A DNA stretch of 64,000 nt from Priestia filamentosa (GTDB taxonomy: Bacteria > Bacillota > Bacilli > Bacillales > Bacillaceae_H), in the NCBI RefSeq assembly GCF_900177535.1, contig NZ_FXAJ01000002.1:124001-188000 (forward strand), written 5' to 3'. Within the stretch, counting starts at the first letter, position 1. Every line of letters begins with the position of its first letter. The position numbers were made by a program, and so were the translations under genes. Below, in pieces: positions 1-8,410 of this stretch. The notes under the pieces are model-generated. The model did not search any database, was not told where the DNA came from, and was given only the letters and a program-made list of their open reading frames with translations.

Positions 1-1
1 A

Positions 2-271
2 GCAATGAACGATGTTGAATTGGGCCGTATTGACGGATATGTAAACTCAGGTTCTGTTCTTTCAGCTGAAATTAATAAACATGATTTCAAAGCAAAGCTT
101 GTTGGAAAGCCAATTGATGAGGATGCAACTGCATTTCCTTTCCAAAAAGATAACGATGAGTTAAGAGAAAAAGTAAACAAAGAGCTCCAGAAACTTAAAG
201 AAGATGGCACATTAGAAAAACTTTCTCAAAAATACTTTGGTACAAACACTGTTGAAAGTCAAACAAAATAA
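2..271 (+). CDS. C-terminal end of an amino-acid ABC transporter substrate-binding protein (partial)
   Basis: The reading frame is open from the first bases of the window, so this is the 3' end of a longer gene and the internal Met at position 5 is not a start. The visible ~89 residues include DGYVNSG, a run of charged helices and a final KLKEDGTLEKLSQKYFG. That ending is typical of family 3 extracellular solute-binding proteins, which bind polar amino acids or cystine outside the membrane and deliver them to an ABC permease. Substrate and signal peptide cannot be judged because the N-terminus is missing. A strong terminator follows directly. Confidence 0.75.
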   Translation, partial: AMNDVELGRIDGYVNSGSVLSAEINKHDFKAKLVGKPIDEDATAFPFQKDNDELREKVNKELQKLKEDGTLEKLSQKYFGTNTVESQTK

Positions 272-275
272 AAAG

Positions 276-310
276 AGAACTCTTACACAATATGTGTAGG
301 AGTTCTTTTT
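276..310. terminator. Bidirectional intrinsic terminator
   Basis: A 14-bp stem (AGAACTCTTACACA with TGTGTAGGAGTTCT, one G-T pair) is followed by a T run on the plus strand and preceded by an A run. It can therefore serve both the binding-protein gene and the convergent sulfotransferase gene. Confidence 0.85.
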
Positions 311-312
311 AT

Positions 313-1365
313 TTACGTATAGTTGAGTTTTTTTAACGCTGGTTCACAAATATTTTGTAGTTCTTTTTTCTTTTCTTCTGGTAGAGTTGGCCATGTATCA
401 GGCTTGGCGCGGAATGTTGGTGCTGCTTTTTCGACCCAAATATCGTCTGTTTTCTCATCCCAGCCGTTATTTATGAATGTAATAAGTTGTTTTAAGTTGT
501 CTTTGGGGTTTTTTACAAGCTTTTCGTAGCACAGGTGATGCACTTGATGAGAAGGGAGCTTAGCAAGTATTTCCTCTGTGTGAAGAACAGCAGAAGCGAG
601 CTCAGCACCGAACGTTTGAAAAGGAATCTCAAATTTATTTAATTTTTCAACACTAAACTGATCTGGATGAAGCCATGAAAGGTCCCCGAAATCTTCAGGT
701 CGGGTGTTATGATCTGATGGCTTTAAGCCTGTTTCTTCAAAAGCTTGTTTAAATGCCATGCCAAGCTTAAATCCTTGAAAACGATTAAATGCCATAATAT
801 TTTCTCTGACGTCTCGATACAGAAAAACAAACTTTGCATCTGGAAACATCTTAAGAAGTCGATCTACAAAGAGAATGGATAAACCAGAGCGTTCAACCCA
901 TACCTCTTTTTGAAATTTGTTTAAAAGCCAGGAAAATAACCGATTATATTGATTTGAAAGATGATCTTTAGGAAAATGCTTAACAACGGTTTCCATTTCC
1001 TCAAAAAGAGAATCAGGATCATTTGTAATGTGTGGCAATGGCATTGACATAATCCCAGGTATGCCTGTTTTTTCGTTGAATTTTGACGTTTCAGTTATGT
1101 TGTACAGAAATTCTTTGAATGAAACACCTTTCTTCATATAGAAAGGAATAAGGTTCGGTGCTTTTTCAGATAAAAAGCTCCAAAACTTTTCTCCATCCCA
1201 TACCTTATCTGAAAGGCCAATCCACTTATCTTCTTGACTTGCTTGAAAATGAATCGACATAAAAAATTCTGATAAGCTTAAAAGGTGTGGGTGCATGTTA
1301 ATGCAATTAGAAAGAGCTGTTGACCCACTTCTTCCAGCTGAAATAATAAATGTTTTCTCACTCAT
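313..1365 (-). CDS. Sulfotransferase family protein
   Basis: This cytosolic protein of about 350 aa probably transfers a sulfuryl group from PAPS to an unknown acceptor. The N-terminal ISAGRSGSTALSNC matches the 5'-phosphosulfate loop of sulfotransferases (a P-loop-like GRSGST). Further in, FVFLYRDVRENIMAF resembles the 3'-phosphate binding segment with a conserved Arg. I place the start at the second Met (MSEKTF): the Shine-Dalgarno AAAGGAG abuts the first ATG but lies 9 nt before this one. The gene stands alone and is convergent with the upstream gene. The acceptor is not predictable. Family assignment is good, function is not. Confidence 0.75.
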   Translation of the reverse strand: MSEKTFIISAGRSGSTALSNCINMHPHLLSLSEFFMSIHFQASQEDKWIGLSDKVWDGEKFWSFLSEKAPNLIPFYMKKGVSFKEFLYNITETSKFNEKTGIPGIMSMPLPHITNDPDSLFEEMETVVKHFPKDHLSNQYNRLFSWLLNKFQKEVWVERSGLSILFVDRLLKMFPDAKFVFLYRDVRENIMAFNRFQGFKLGMAFKQAFEETGLKPSDHNTRPEDFGDLSWLHPDQFSVEKLNKFEIPFQTFGAELASAVLHTEEILAKLPSHQVHHLCYEKLVKNPKDNLKQLITFINNGWDEKTDDIWVEKAAPTFRAKPDTWPTLPEEKKKELQNICEPALKKLNYT

Positions 1366-1703
1366 GCTCTCCATCTCCTTTGTTCAGTGTTTAGAGTTCA
1401 TTTGAAGAAATTTTCATGTTTGCTTTTATATGTATATTTTAACAACTTTACTTAATTCACTTCAATTTTGAACTGTATTAAAAAAGAATAAAATAAATGG
1501 TTGCGGTCTCTTTTTCTCACTCATACTATAAAAGACCAAAAAAGCAGAGGAAAACAAAATCTCAAAATATAAGGCTTCCCGTATTATGTTTCTGTAAAGC
1601 ATATGTTAATATAGTAAAGATGTATCTTTGCGTACGGACAAATGAAGTAAAGCAATGCTACAAAAGAAATGTGAATTTAATTCATGAGTTAGGAGTTATG
1701 AGA

Positions 1704-2453
1704 ATGATTACTTTAAAATCAGCGAGAGAAATTAACTTAATGCATGAAGCGGGAAAGCTGTTAGCTTCTTGTCATAAAGAAATTGCAAAAATGATTAAAC
1801 CGGGCGTAACAACGTTAGAAATTGAACGTTTTGTTGAAGGGTTCCTAAAAAAGCATGGGGCAACAGCTGAACAAAAAGGATACAAAGGTTATAAATATGC
1901 AACATGCGCATCTATTAATGATGAGATTTGTCACGGTTTTCCGCGCAAACAACCATTAAAAGATGGAGATATTGTTACGATTGATATGGTTGTAAACTTA
2001 AACGGAAGTCTAGCGGATTCTGCTTGGACATATGAAGTTGGAAATACAGATGAAAAAACAAAACATCTTTTAGAAGTTGCAAAAGAATCTTTATATAAAG
2101 GAATTGAAGTAGCACAAGCAGGGAATCGTTTAGGTGACATTGGCCACGCTATTCAGTCTTATGCAGAGGGAGAAGGCTTTTCTGTTGTAAGAGATTTCAC
2201 AGGTCATGGCATTGGACCAACAATTCACGAACCACCCCACGTTGCTCATTACGGTCCAAAAGGAAAAGGTCCACGCTTAAAAGAAGGAATGGTTATTACA
2301 ATCGAGCCAATGATTAATGAAGGAACATGGCAGGCGAAAATGGACGATAATGGTTGGACAGCGCGAACTGTAGATGGCAAGCTATCTGCTCAATATGAAC
2401 ACACTATTGCTATTACAAAAGAAGGTCCTATCTTATTAACAAATCAAGATTAA
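1704..2453 (+). CDS. map: Type I methionine aminopeptidase
   Basis: A metalloenzyme that removes the initiator Met from nascent proteins in the cytosol. At 249 aa it has the compact bacterial type I length (B. subtilis MapB/YflG class). The five metal ligands are visible in order: Asp in TIDMVV, Asp in LADSAWT, His in GHGIG, Glu in TIEPM and Glu in QYEHT. The substrate-binding His is in EICHGFP. The open frame runs further upstream, but AGGAG at 1691-1695 lies 8 nt from ATG 1704 and only 2 nt from ATG 1698, so 1704 is preferred. It is a stand-alone copy outside the ribosomal protein cluster, so it is probably a second MetAP. Confidence 0.92.
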   Translation: MITLKSAREINLMHEAGKLLASCHKEIAKMIKPGVTTLEIERFVEGFLKKHGATAEQKGYKGYKYATCASINDEICHGFPRKQPLKDGDIVTIDMVVNLNGSLADSAWTYEVGNTDEKTKHLLEVAKESLYKGIEVAQAGNRLGDIGHAIQSYAEGEGFSVVRDFTGHGIGPTIHEPPHVAHYGPKGKGPRLKEGMVITIEPMINEGTWQAKMDDNGWTARTVDGKLSAQYEHTIAITKEGPILLTNQD

Positions 2454-2454
2454 C

Positions 2455-2487
2455 AAAAAAGATCCTAATTATTAGGGTCTTTTTTTG
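2455..2487 (+). terminator. Intrinsic terminator of the methionine aminopeptidase gene
   Basis: The stem AAAAAAGATCCTAAT pairs with ATTAGGGTCTTTTTTT and ends in seven T residues. Confidence 0.85.
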
Positions 2488-2517
2488 TTAAAATGAGGAA
2501 GTGAAGGGGGAGTGTTT

Positions 2518-3141
2518 ATGACGTTGCTTTTCTCGCAGAAAGTTAAGACAGAAAGAGAGCTTTTAGCTCTTATTGGTGAACCAAATGAAATGGCTCGTAA
2601 GAAAGTGATTAATTACATTGATCAACACTGTCGTGATTTTATTGAGCGGTCACCGTTTCTTATCTTATCTTCTTCAAATGGGAGTTGTTGTGACGCCTCT
2701 CCACGAGGTGATTCACCTGGGTTTGTTTCTATTTTAGATAACAATTATTTATTAATTCCTGAACGAAGAGGAAATAAACGAATGGATTCGCTCCGTAACA
2801 TTTTAAAAAATCCTTACGTTGGCCTCCTGTTCCTTATCCCAGGAATGGGAGAAACCCTACGTGTAAACGGAAAAGCAACTTTAGTAAAAGATGAAGAATT
2901 ACTTAAACAACTAGAAGTAGAAGGAAAAGTCCCGCTTATCGGTATTTTAGTTGAAGTTGAAGAATGTTTTATTCATTGTGCGAAAGCCTTTAAGAGGTCT
3001 TCTCTTTGGGAACCTGAACATTGGCCTAAAAAATATCCATCAGCAGCTAAAATATTAGCACATCATGTTAAGCTTCCTAATACCACAGAAGAAAGCATTC
3101 AAAAAAGCCTTCAAGAAGGCTATGAAAAGCGACTATATTAA
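2518..3141 (+). CDS. Pyridoxamine 5'-phosphate oxidase-family FMN-binding protein
   Basis: A predicted soluble split-barrel flavoprotein of 207 aa. The core (residues ~45-160) has the PPOX pattern: FLILSSSNGSCCDASPRGDSPGFV, then LLIPERRGNKRMDSLRNILKNPYVGLLFLIPGMGETLRVNGKA-type segments that line an FMN site. It resembles the DR2398/MSMEG_1061-type subgroup. Members of this group lack a proven common reaction, so the substrate is unknown. The open frame begins at a GTG at 2512, but that GTG overlaps the GGGGGAG ribosome binding site. ATG 2518 with 5-nt spacing is the better start. Single-gene unit with its own terminator. Confidence 0.78.
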   Translation: MTLLFSQKVKTERELLALIGEPNEMARKKVINYIDQHCRDFIERSPFLILSSSNGSCCDASPRGDSPGFVSILDNNYLLIPERRGNKRMDSLRNILKNPYVGLLFLIPGMGETLRVNGKATLVKDEELLKQLEVEGKVPLIGILVEVEECFIHCAKAFKRSSLWEPEHWPKKYPSAAKILAHHVKLPNTTEESIQKSLQEGYEKRLY

Positions 3142-3142
3142 C

Positions 3143-3179
3143 AAAAAAGCTTTGAGCAATTGAGCTCAAAGCTTTTTTA
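3143..3179. terminator. Bidirectional intrinsic terminator
   Basis: AAAAAAGCTTTGAGC pairs perfectly with GCTCAAAGCTTTTTT. It is shared by two convergent genes, the PPOX protein gene and the MHS transporter gene. Confidence 0.9.
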
Positions 3180-3182
3180 TGT

Positions 3183-4481
3183 TTATTCTTTTTCGATGTA
3201 AGAGCTTTTAGAAGATTCACCCATTCGCCAGTAAACAAGAAAACTGATAGCGATACATCCTGCAACATAAAAGAAGAAAAGGGATTCAACTCCAACATTT
3301 TTTAATCCAAGGGCAATAAATTCTGCTGTTCCACCAAATACGGCAACTGTGACTCCGTACGGGAAGCCAACTCCTAATGCACGGATTTCTGTTGGGAAAA
3401 GTTCCGCTTTTACAATGGCATTAATGGACGTGTAGCCTGTGACCATTATCAGCCCCCCCATCATAAGTAGAAAAGCTATGATAGGACTGTTTGTCTTTTG
3501 GAGAAGAAAGAAAAGCGGGACTGTTAAAATCGTTCCTGCGATTCCAAAAAACATAAGCAGAGGGCGACGTCCAATTTTGTCAGAAAGTGCTCCCGCGAGT
3601 GGCTGTAAAATCATGAAAACGAGAAGAGCAACAAAGTTAATAATACTAACAACATCTTTTTCTAATCCTGTTGTGTTAATCATGAATTTTTGTAAGTATG
3701 TTGTATATGTATAAAAAGCAACCGTCCCACCAAGCGTTAGTCCAACAACCGTTAAGACTGCTTTAGGATGTTTCATTAGTTGTTTTAACGTTCCTGCTTC
3801 TTTAGGATGTTTTGATTTCTCTTTTGTTTTAGTGAACTGTTCAGATTCATCCATTGTCCGGCGGAGCCAAAGAACACTCAGGGCACCAATAGCACCAATA
3901 ACGAACGGAATTCTCCATCCAAAAGCAAGCATATCGCTTTCAGAAAGCGTATTTTGAAGAATAATTTGCACGCCAAGTGCGGTCATTTGCCCACCAACAA
4001 GAGTTACATATTGAAAACTTGAATAGAAGCCACGGCGTCCGCTGCTTGCCATCTCAGAGAGATATGTGGCAGATGTTCCATATTCTCCTCCAAGTGAAAG
4101 CCCTTGAAGAAGACGAGCCAATACTAAGATAATAGGAGAAAATATTCCAATGCTTTCATAACTCGGTGTACACGCGATAATCAAAGATCCACTTGCCATA
4201 ATTGTGATGGAAAGCGTTAATGCAGCTCGTCTCCCATACTTGTCTGCATAGCGTCCAAAAATTAAACTTCCAAGCGGACGCATAAGGAACCCAACAGCGA
4301 AAATGGCTGCTGTGTTTAAGAGTTGACTTGTCGAGCTACCTTGAGGGAAAAATTGAGAAGAAAAATAAATAGCAAAAGCTGAGTAAACATACCAGTCATA
4401 CCATTCAATTAAGTTCCCGACAGAGCCTTTAAAAATATTGCTTGTGATACGTTTTGTTGACATATTTTCGGATGGATTCAT
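3183..4481 (-). CDS. MFS transporter, metabolite:H+ symporter (MHS/ProP-KgtP) family
   Basis: An integral membrane symporter of 432 aa with about 12 transmembrane segments. The N-terminus GNLIEWYDWYVYSAFA is the MHS-family signature (GNxxEWYDWYxY). Between TM2 and TM3 lies GRYADKYGRRAAL, and LQGLSLGGEYG in TM4 is another MHS hallmark. Family members import alpha-ketoglutarate, citrate, shikimate, proline or betaine with protons, and the substrate here is not deducible. AAAGGAG lies 7 nt before the ATG. The gene is monocistronic, with a long 550-bp upstream region. Confidence 0.88.
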   Translation of the reverse strand: MNPSENMSTKRITSNIFKGSVGNLIEWYDWYVYSAFAIYFSSQFFPQGSSTSQLLNTAAIFAVGFLMRPLGSLIFGRYADKYGRRAALTLSITIMASGSLIIACTPSYESIGIFSPIILVLARLLQGLSLGGEYGTSATYLSEMASSGRRGFYSSFQYVTLVGGQMTALGVQIILQNTLSESDMLAFGWRIPFVIGAIGALSVLWLRRTMDESEQFTKTKEKSKHPKEAGTLKQLMKHPKAVLTVVGLTLGGTVAFYTYTTYLQKFMINTTGLEKDVVSIINFVALLVFMILQPLAGALSDKIGRRPLLMFFGIAGTILTVPLFFLLQKTNSPIIAFLLMMGGLIMVTGYTSINAIVKAELFPTEIRALGVGFPYGVTVAVFGGTAEFIALGLKNVGVESLFFFYVAGCIAISFLVYWRMGESSKSSYIEKE

Positions 4482-5033
4482 TGCTACGCTCCTTTCTAAA
4501 ATAATAATAACGACTTTTTAGAATTTTCGTTATTATTACACAACATTTTACCATTTAAGGAACTATATCGGTACCTTTTTTTAAAAGTTGAGGAATTAAA
4601 AGGGGCCTAGAGTCTTTCTATAAGAGAAGAGTTAAAAAGAGAGGAAGATATTGGAGATGCTTCAATATTAGAGTATGATAGCAGCAATAGCAAAAGATTT
4701 GGTCACAAGATGTTGGTCTTGAGTTTAAACAAGTAATCGAGATTTTCAAGTTAAAGATGATAAAGTTTCTATATTAGGGATTACGTTAGGCAAAAGAGAG
4801 AAAATAATACAAAGATTAAGAGGGAATAAGAAACTAATTCGCGAGTTTATTATTTAGTAGGAAAAATCAAAATGGCAGAACAGCGCTGTTCTGCCATTTG
4901 CTTATTGTTAATATAGTCTAAATAGGTTATCATAGGTAAGGATACATTAAATATATATTATTATAAACTTATCCAATTTAATTATATAATAAGTTTATCT
5001 AAATGTCAAACTTTTTAAGGGCGTGAGAACAAA
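4482..5033. other. Intergenic region with coding-like relic and palindrome
   Basis: No intact gene is seen. Positions ~4730-4858 encode an uninterrupted but unstarted stretch ending in the residues GITLGKREKIIQRLRG then NKKLIREFII and a TAG. It has no ribosome binding site and I do not recognise it, so a decayed gene end is possible. A perfect 30-bp palindrome follows at 4870-4899. Closer to helD an inverted repeat ATAAACTTAT/ATAAGTTTAT (4963-4972 and 4989-4998) lies in the likely promoter zone. Confidence 0.4.
4870..4899. repeat. Perfect 30-bp palindrome, possible terminator hairpin
   Basis: The half-site AAATGGCAGAACAGC is followed directly by its exact reverse complement with no loop. Only three T residues follow, so it is a weak terminator candidate. 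A cruciform, or the terminator of the decayed gene before it, is equally possible. Confidence 0.6.
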
Positions 5034-7349
5034 ATGGAAAAAAGTGAAGAACGTAAATTTGAAGAAAAGAGAATAGAGAGAGTAAAAAAGGAAATTGAAC
5101 GTCAGCTTAATACGATTACTTCTTATTCCGGAGACTTAAAAACAGATGTTGTCCATTTGCGCAAAACGTTTTGGGATGATGTGACAGTAAACATTGAGAA
5201 TGATGAAGATGCTGTTGAAACGTTAGCAAGTATAAAGCAACAGGCTGAAATGCTTTCAGAGCGGGAGCGAACTCACGGTCAGTTACATAAAAGATTTAAA
5301 ACTTTATCAAGATTAAAAGATGCTCCGTATTTTGGTCGAATTGATTTTCAAGAAGATGGAGAGAAAGACAAAGATATTGTGTATCTTGGCATTTCTTCTT
5401 TAATGGATGAAAAGCAAGAAAACTTTCTTATTTATGATTGGAGAGCTCCTATTTCAAGTCTTTATTATGATTATTCACCAGGCTATGCTAAGTATGAAAC
5501 AGTCGAGGGAACTATTGAAGGCTCTATGTTGTTAAAACGACAATTCATTACAAAAAACGGTAGAATCACAAGTATGTTTGATACAGGAGTAACAATAGGG
5601 GACGAATTATTGAAAGAAGTGCTTGGAAACAATGCTTCAACACATATGAAGACGATTGTGGCTACGATTCAAAAAGAGCAGAATGCGCTCATTCGAAATG
5701 AAAAAAGTCGCTATTTAATTGTTCAAGGTGCAGCGGGAAGTGGGAAAACATCAGCTGCTCTTCAACGTGTAGCATATTTATTATATCGTCATCTTCACCA
5801 TTTAACAGCTGAAAATCTTATGCTCTTTTCCCCAAATCCGCTTTTTAGCAGCTATGTTGGTACAGTGCTTCCAGAGCTTGGGGAAGATAATGTTAAACAA
5901 ACCACATATCGTGAGTATGTTGAAAAAGAGATTGGCGGTCGTTTTAAAATAGAAAATCCATTCAAACAGCTTGAATATGTTTTAACATATGAGAAAAATG
6001 ATTTTTATGAAGCAAAGTTAGCAGGCATTCAATATAAAGCAACGCTTTCGTTTCAAAAGCTTATTGATGCTTACATTGACCATCTTAAAGAAGGAGATAT
6101 GATTTTTAAACATATTCGTTTTCGCGGTAGAATGCTCATTCATGCTGTTAAAATAAAAGCTTACTTTTATTCTCTTGATTCTTCAATATCTATTCCAAAT
6201 CGAATTAACCTTGTTGTCGAGTGGCTTTTAACAGAGCTTTCAAAGAAAGAAAGAGAAGAAAGGGAAGAAGAATGGGCACTAGAGGAAAGTGAACTTTTAG
6301 AAACAGAAGATTACGTGAATGTCTATGATCAGCTCCAAAGAGAAGCGGAGTTCTCAGAAAATACGTTTAATGATTTTGAACGAGAGCAAAAGAGACTTTC
6401 TCGAAAGATTGTTAAAAAGTATTTTAAACCGCTAAGAGCGGCAGTGAAAAAATTAAGATTTATTGATGATGTTGCTCTTTATAAGCAATTATTCAAAGTG
6501 AATGGGCTTCCTGTTCCAGAAAATTGGGAGGAAATAAAAGCTTATACTTTAAAAAACTTACGTAAAAAGTATCTTCCGTATGAAGATACAGCTCCATATA
6601 TATATTTCCTCGGAAAGCTTCAAGGACAAAGACGCAACCTTCTTGTTCAACATTTGTTCATTGATGAAGCACAAGACTACTCGCCGTTTCAGCTTATGCT
6701 GTTTCAAAAGCTTTTCCCAAGGTGCCAAATGACGATTTTAGGAGATAAAAATCAGGCGATTTATGCTCATGCGATGAATGGAGAAACATTGCTGTCACCG
6801 ACTCTTTATAAAGAGGAAGAAAGAGAGGAAATGACGCTTTTAAAAAGCTATAGATCAACAAGAGAAATTGTGGAGTTTACAAAGCCGTTAATCCACGAAG
6901 GACAGAAGATAGAACCTTTTAACAGAAGAGGACCAAAACCTCTTGTTAGCGAAGTTGACGATTCTTCTCATCATATGAAAATTGCTGATTATGTGAAGGG
7001 TTTTATTGATAAGGGGCATAAGACAATCGCAATTATTTGTAAAACAGCTCGAGAAAGTCGCGAAGCTTATGAAAAATTAGAGAGTCTTTTTCACGTTCAG
7101 CTTATGGATGAGGAAACCTATTCTTTTCAAAAAGGAACGATTGTCTTACCTGTTTATTTAGCAAAAGGAATTGAATTTGATGCTGTGATTGTTTATGATG
7201 CATCTTCTCATAAGTACGCGAAAGAGTTTGAGAGAAATCTGTTTTATACTGCTTGTACAAGAGCAATGCACGAGCTTTGCATTTGTTCAAGAGGACCTGT
7301 TAGTTCATTTATTCAACAAGCAAATCAAGACACATACAGGGAAGAATAA
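5034..7349 (+). CDS. helD: HelD, RNA polymerase recycling motor ATPase (UvrD/Rep-like superfamily 1)
   Basis: HelD binds stalled or post-termination RNA polymerase and uses ATP to release nucleic acid and the enzyme. The 771 aa match the Bacillus HelD length (~774). The basic, coiled N-terminal arm (residues ~1-75) would enter the secondary channel. It is followed by YDWRAPISSLYYDY, diagnostic for the family. Walker A is GAAGSGKTSAA (~232-242), Walker B FIDEAQD (~543), and GDKNQAIY and a C-terminal FYTACTRAMHEL give SF1 helicase motifs. The acidic insert between the ATPase halves is the clamp-opening region. It is monocistronic with its own terminator. Confidence 0.93.
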   Translation: MEKSEERKFEEKRIERVKKEIERQLNTITSYSGDLKTDVVHLRKTFWDDVTVNIENDEDAVETLASIKQQAEMLSERERTHGQLHKRFKTLSRLKDAPYFGRIDFQEDGEKDKDIVYLGISSLMDEKQENFLIYDWRAPISSLYYDYSPGYAKYETVEGTIEGSMLLKRQFITKNGRITSMFDTGVTIGDELLKEVLGNNASTHMKTIVATIQKEQNALIRNEKSRYLIVQGAAGSGKTSAALQRVAYLLYRHLHHLTAENLMLFSPNPLFSSYVGTVLPELGEDNVKQTTYREYVEKEIGGRFKIENPFKQLEYVLTYEKNDFYEAKLAGIQYKATLSFQKLIDAYIDHLKEGDMIFKHIRFRGRMLIHAVKIKAYFYSLDSSISIPNRINLVVEWLLTELSKKEREEREEEWALEESELLETEDYVNVYDQLQREAEFSENTFNDFEREQKRLSRKIVKKYFKPLRAAVKKLRFIDDVALYKQLFKVNGLPVPENWEEIKAYTLKNLRKKYLPYEDTAPYIYFLGKLQGQRRNLLVQHLFIDEAQDYSPFQLMLFQKLFPRCQMTILGDKNQAIYAHAMNGETLLSPTLYKEEEREEMTLLKSYRSTREIVEFTKPLIHEGQKIEPFNRRGPKPLVSEVDDSSHHMKIADYVKGFIDKGHKTIAIICKTARESREAYEKLESLFHVQLMDEETYSFQKGTIVLPVYLAKGIEFDAVIVYDASSHKYAKEFERNLFYTACTRAMHELCICSRGPVSSFIQQANQDTYREE

Positions 7350-7357
7350 CAGTAAAG

Positions 7358-7402
7358 AAAACTAAAAAGCTCAAACTGCTGTATTTGAGCTTTTTAGTTT
7401 GT
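7358..7402. terminator. Bidirectional intrinsic terminator between helD and cwlJ
   Basis: AAACTAAAAAGCTCAAA pairs with TTTGAGCTTTTTAGTTT across an 8-nt loop. A-runs and T-runs on both sides allow use by both convergent genes. Confidence 0.85.
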
Positions 7403-7404
7403 TT

Positions 7405-7833
7405 TTAAAACGTACTAAACACACTTCCGCATGTTTCAGCTGTTGGTTGATAAAAGCAGTGACTCTTAAAGCGAGCAACAAGCGGCTGGTCGTACCATGT
7501 TGCTGGGCAATCTCCTTCAGGGCGGAAATACCAGAGGCTGTACCGAGCGGGCCATAAATATTCTCCGCCGATAACGCGACGAGCTAATCGTCTTTCTTTT
7601 TCACGTGCTCTTTGATAAAAATAGCCGTGTGTCACAGCTTCAAAAGCATGTGGCTGATAAATCATTTGAGGGATTGTCCGAAGCCCTTTAAAATCAGAGC
7701 AGTTTGCACGAATTCGATTAATACCGACATTTCCAACGAGAAGCATTCCTTGTTGTCCTTCACCTTCCGCTTCTGCTCTAAGTAAGCGAGCGAGAAGATC
7801 GATATGTGCATTTGTTGCTTTTACAACACCCAT
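7405..7833 (-). CDS. cwlJ: Spore cortex-lytic cell wall hydrolase CwlJ
   Basis: CwlJ sits in the coat-cortex region of the spore and degrades cortex peptidoglycan during germination, responding to Ca-dipicolinate. The 142 aa equal the length of B. subtilis CwlJ and cover a Hydrolase_2 domain: LLARLLRAEAEGEGQQGMLLVG carries the catalytic Glu, followed by NRIRANCSDF, QMIYQPHAFEAV and the C-terminal PEGDCPATWY. There is no signal peptide, as expected for a mother-cell spore protein. GGAGGTG lies 6 nt upstream of the ATG. In B. subtilis gerQ, which CwlJ needs for assembly, is the next gene. Here the neighbour is helD, so gerQ must be elsewhere or this is a paralogue. Confidence 0.9.
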   Translation of the reverse strand: MGVVKATNAHIDLLARLLRAEAEGEGQQGMLLVGNVGINRIRANCSDFKGLRTIPQMIYQPHAFEAVTHGYFYQRAREKERRLARRVIGGEYLWPARYSLWYFRPEGDCPATWYDQPLVARFKSHCFYQPTAETCGSVFSTF

Positions 7834-7947
7834 TTATTCACCTCCATGTTCTTGGTCATTCTATTTTATGTTTTTGGACGATTGTCTCATGAACCTTTAG
7901 AGAAACAGGCACAATTCTACATTTTTAAAAAAAGTTTGCGATATTTT

Positions 7948-7976
7948 TTGCTTTTTTTTGGTTAACGTGTTATAGT
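7948..7976 (+). promoter_or_regulatory. Extended -10 sigma-A promoter for a candidate small RNA
   Basis: TTGCTT (7948-7953), a 17-bp spacer and TATAGT (7971-7976) preceded by TG one base upstream (TGtTATAGT). Transcription would start near 7983. Confidence 0.5.
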
Positions 7977-7982
7977 TTATCT

Positions 7983-8078
7983 AAACCATTTTACTTTTAA
8001 TAATATAGAGATTTAAATAAGCTGTAACTGAAGAGGGGATAGCAAGGTTAAATCTCCAAATTCTGTTGCAGCTTTTTT
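7983..8078 (+). ncRNA. Candidate ~96-nt structured RNA with intrinsic terminator upstream of the csp gene
   Basis: The segment between the promoter at 7948 and the csp promoter at 8081 ends in a terminator. AAGCTGTAAC (8019-8028) pairs with GTTGCAGCTT (8065-8074), followed by six T residues, with an inner helix GGGGAT/ATCTCC. An upstream GAGATTTAA (8008-8016) is exactly complementary to TTAAATCTC (8048-8056), which overlaps the inner helix, so two folds compete. It may be a stand-alone small RNA or an attenuated leader that reads through into the csp gene. I recognise no known family. Confidence 0.45.
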
Positions 8079-8080
8079 AA

Positions 8081-8111
8081 TTGACTATAATTATAAGTAG
8101 ATGGTTATAAT
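8081..8111 (+). promoter_or_regulatory. Sigma-A promoter of the cold-shock gene
   Basis: TTGACT (8081-8086) and TATAAT (8106-8111) are separated by 19 bp, giving a predicted 5' leader of only ~38 nt before the ATG at 8156. Confidence 0.55.
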
Positions 8112-8155
8112 AGGATATTGTACATATAGGTACAGTTATTTAGGAGGATTTTTTC

Positions 8156-8356
8156 ATGCAAAACGGTAAAGTAAAATGGTTTAACGCAGACAAAGGTTTT
8201 GGATTCATCGAAGTTGAAGGTGGAGACGATGTATTCGTACATTTCTCAGCTATCCAAGGCGAAGGTTTCAAAACTTTAGAAGAAGGTCAAGAAGTTACTT
8301 TCGACGTTGAAGAAGGCAACCGCGGACCTCAAGCTACTAACGTAGTTAAAGCATAA
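8156..8356 (+). CDS. Cold-shock protein (CspB family)
   Basis: A 66-aa single OB-fold protein that binds single-stranded RNA/DNA and acts as an RNA chaperone in the cytosol. RNP1 (KGFGFIE) and RNP2 (DDVFVHFS) are intact and the ending QATNVVKA is typical. A strong TAGGAGG precedes the ATG by 8 nt. It is 66 aa like the second copy at 28572-28772, from which it differs at about nine positions. A terminator hairpin follows. Expression may be coupled to the structured RNA immediately upstream. B. subtilis carries cspB, cspC and cspD; I do not assign which orthologue this is. Confidence 0.95.
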   Translation: MQNGKVKWFNADKGFGFIEVEGGDDVFVHFSAIQGEGFKTLEEGQEVTFDVEEGNRGPQATNVVKA

Positions 8357-8373
8357 TTTTATAAAATTATGGA

Positions 8374-8410
8374 TAAAAGCGAAGGAAATATATTTCCTTC
8401 GCTTTTATTT
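8374..8410 (+). terminator. Terminator of the cold-shock gene
   Basis: AAAAGCGAAGGAAA pairs with TTTCCTTCGCTTTT around a 4-nt loop. The T tract is short. Confidence 0.75.

Noticed and set aside
1497-1703. 69-codon N-terminal extension of methionine aminopeptidase
   Set aside because: It is Lys/Cys-rich A+T-biased sequence with no ribosome binding site, and the family length of ~249 aa fits the start at 1704.
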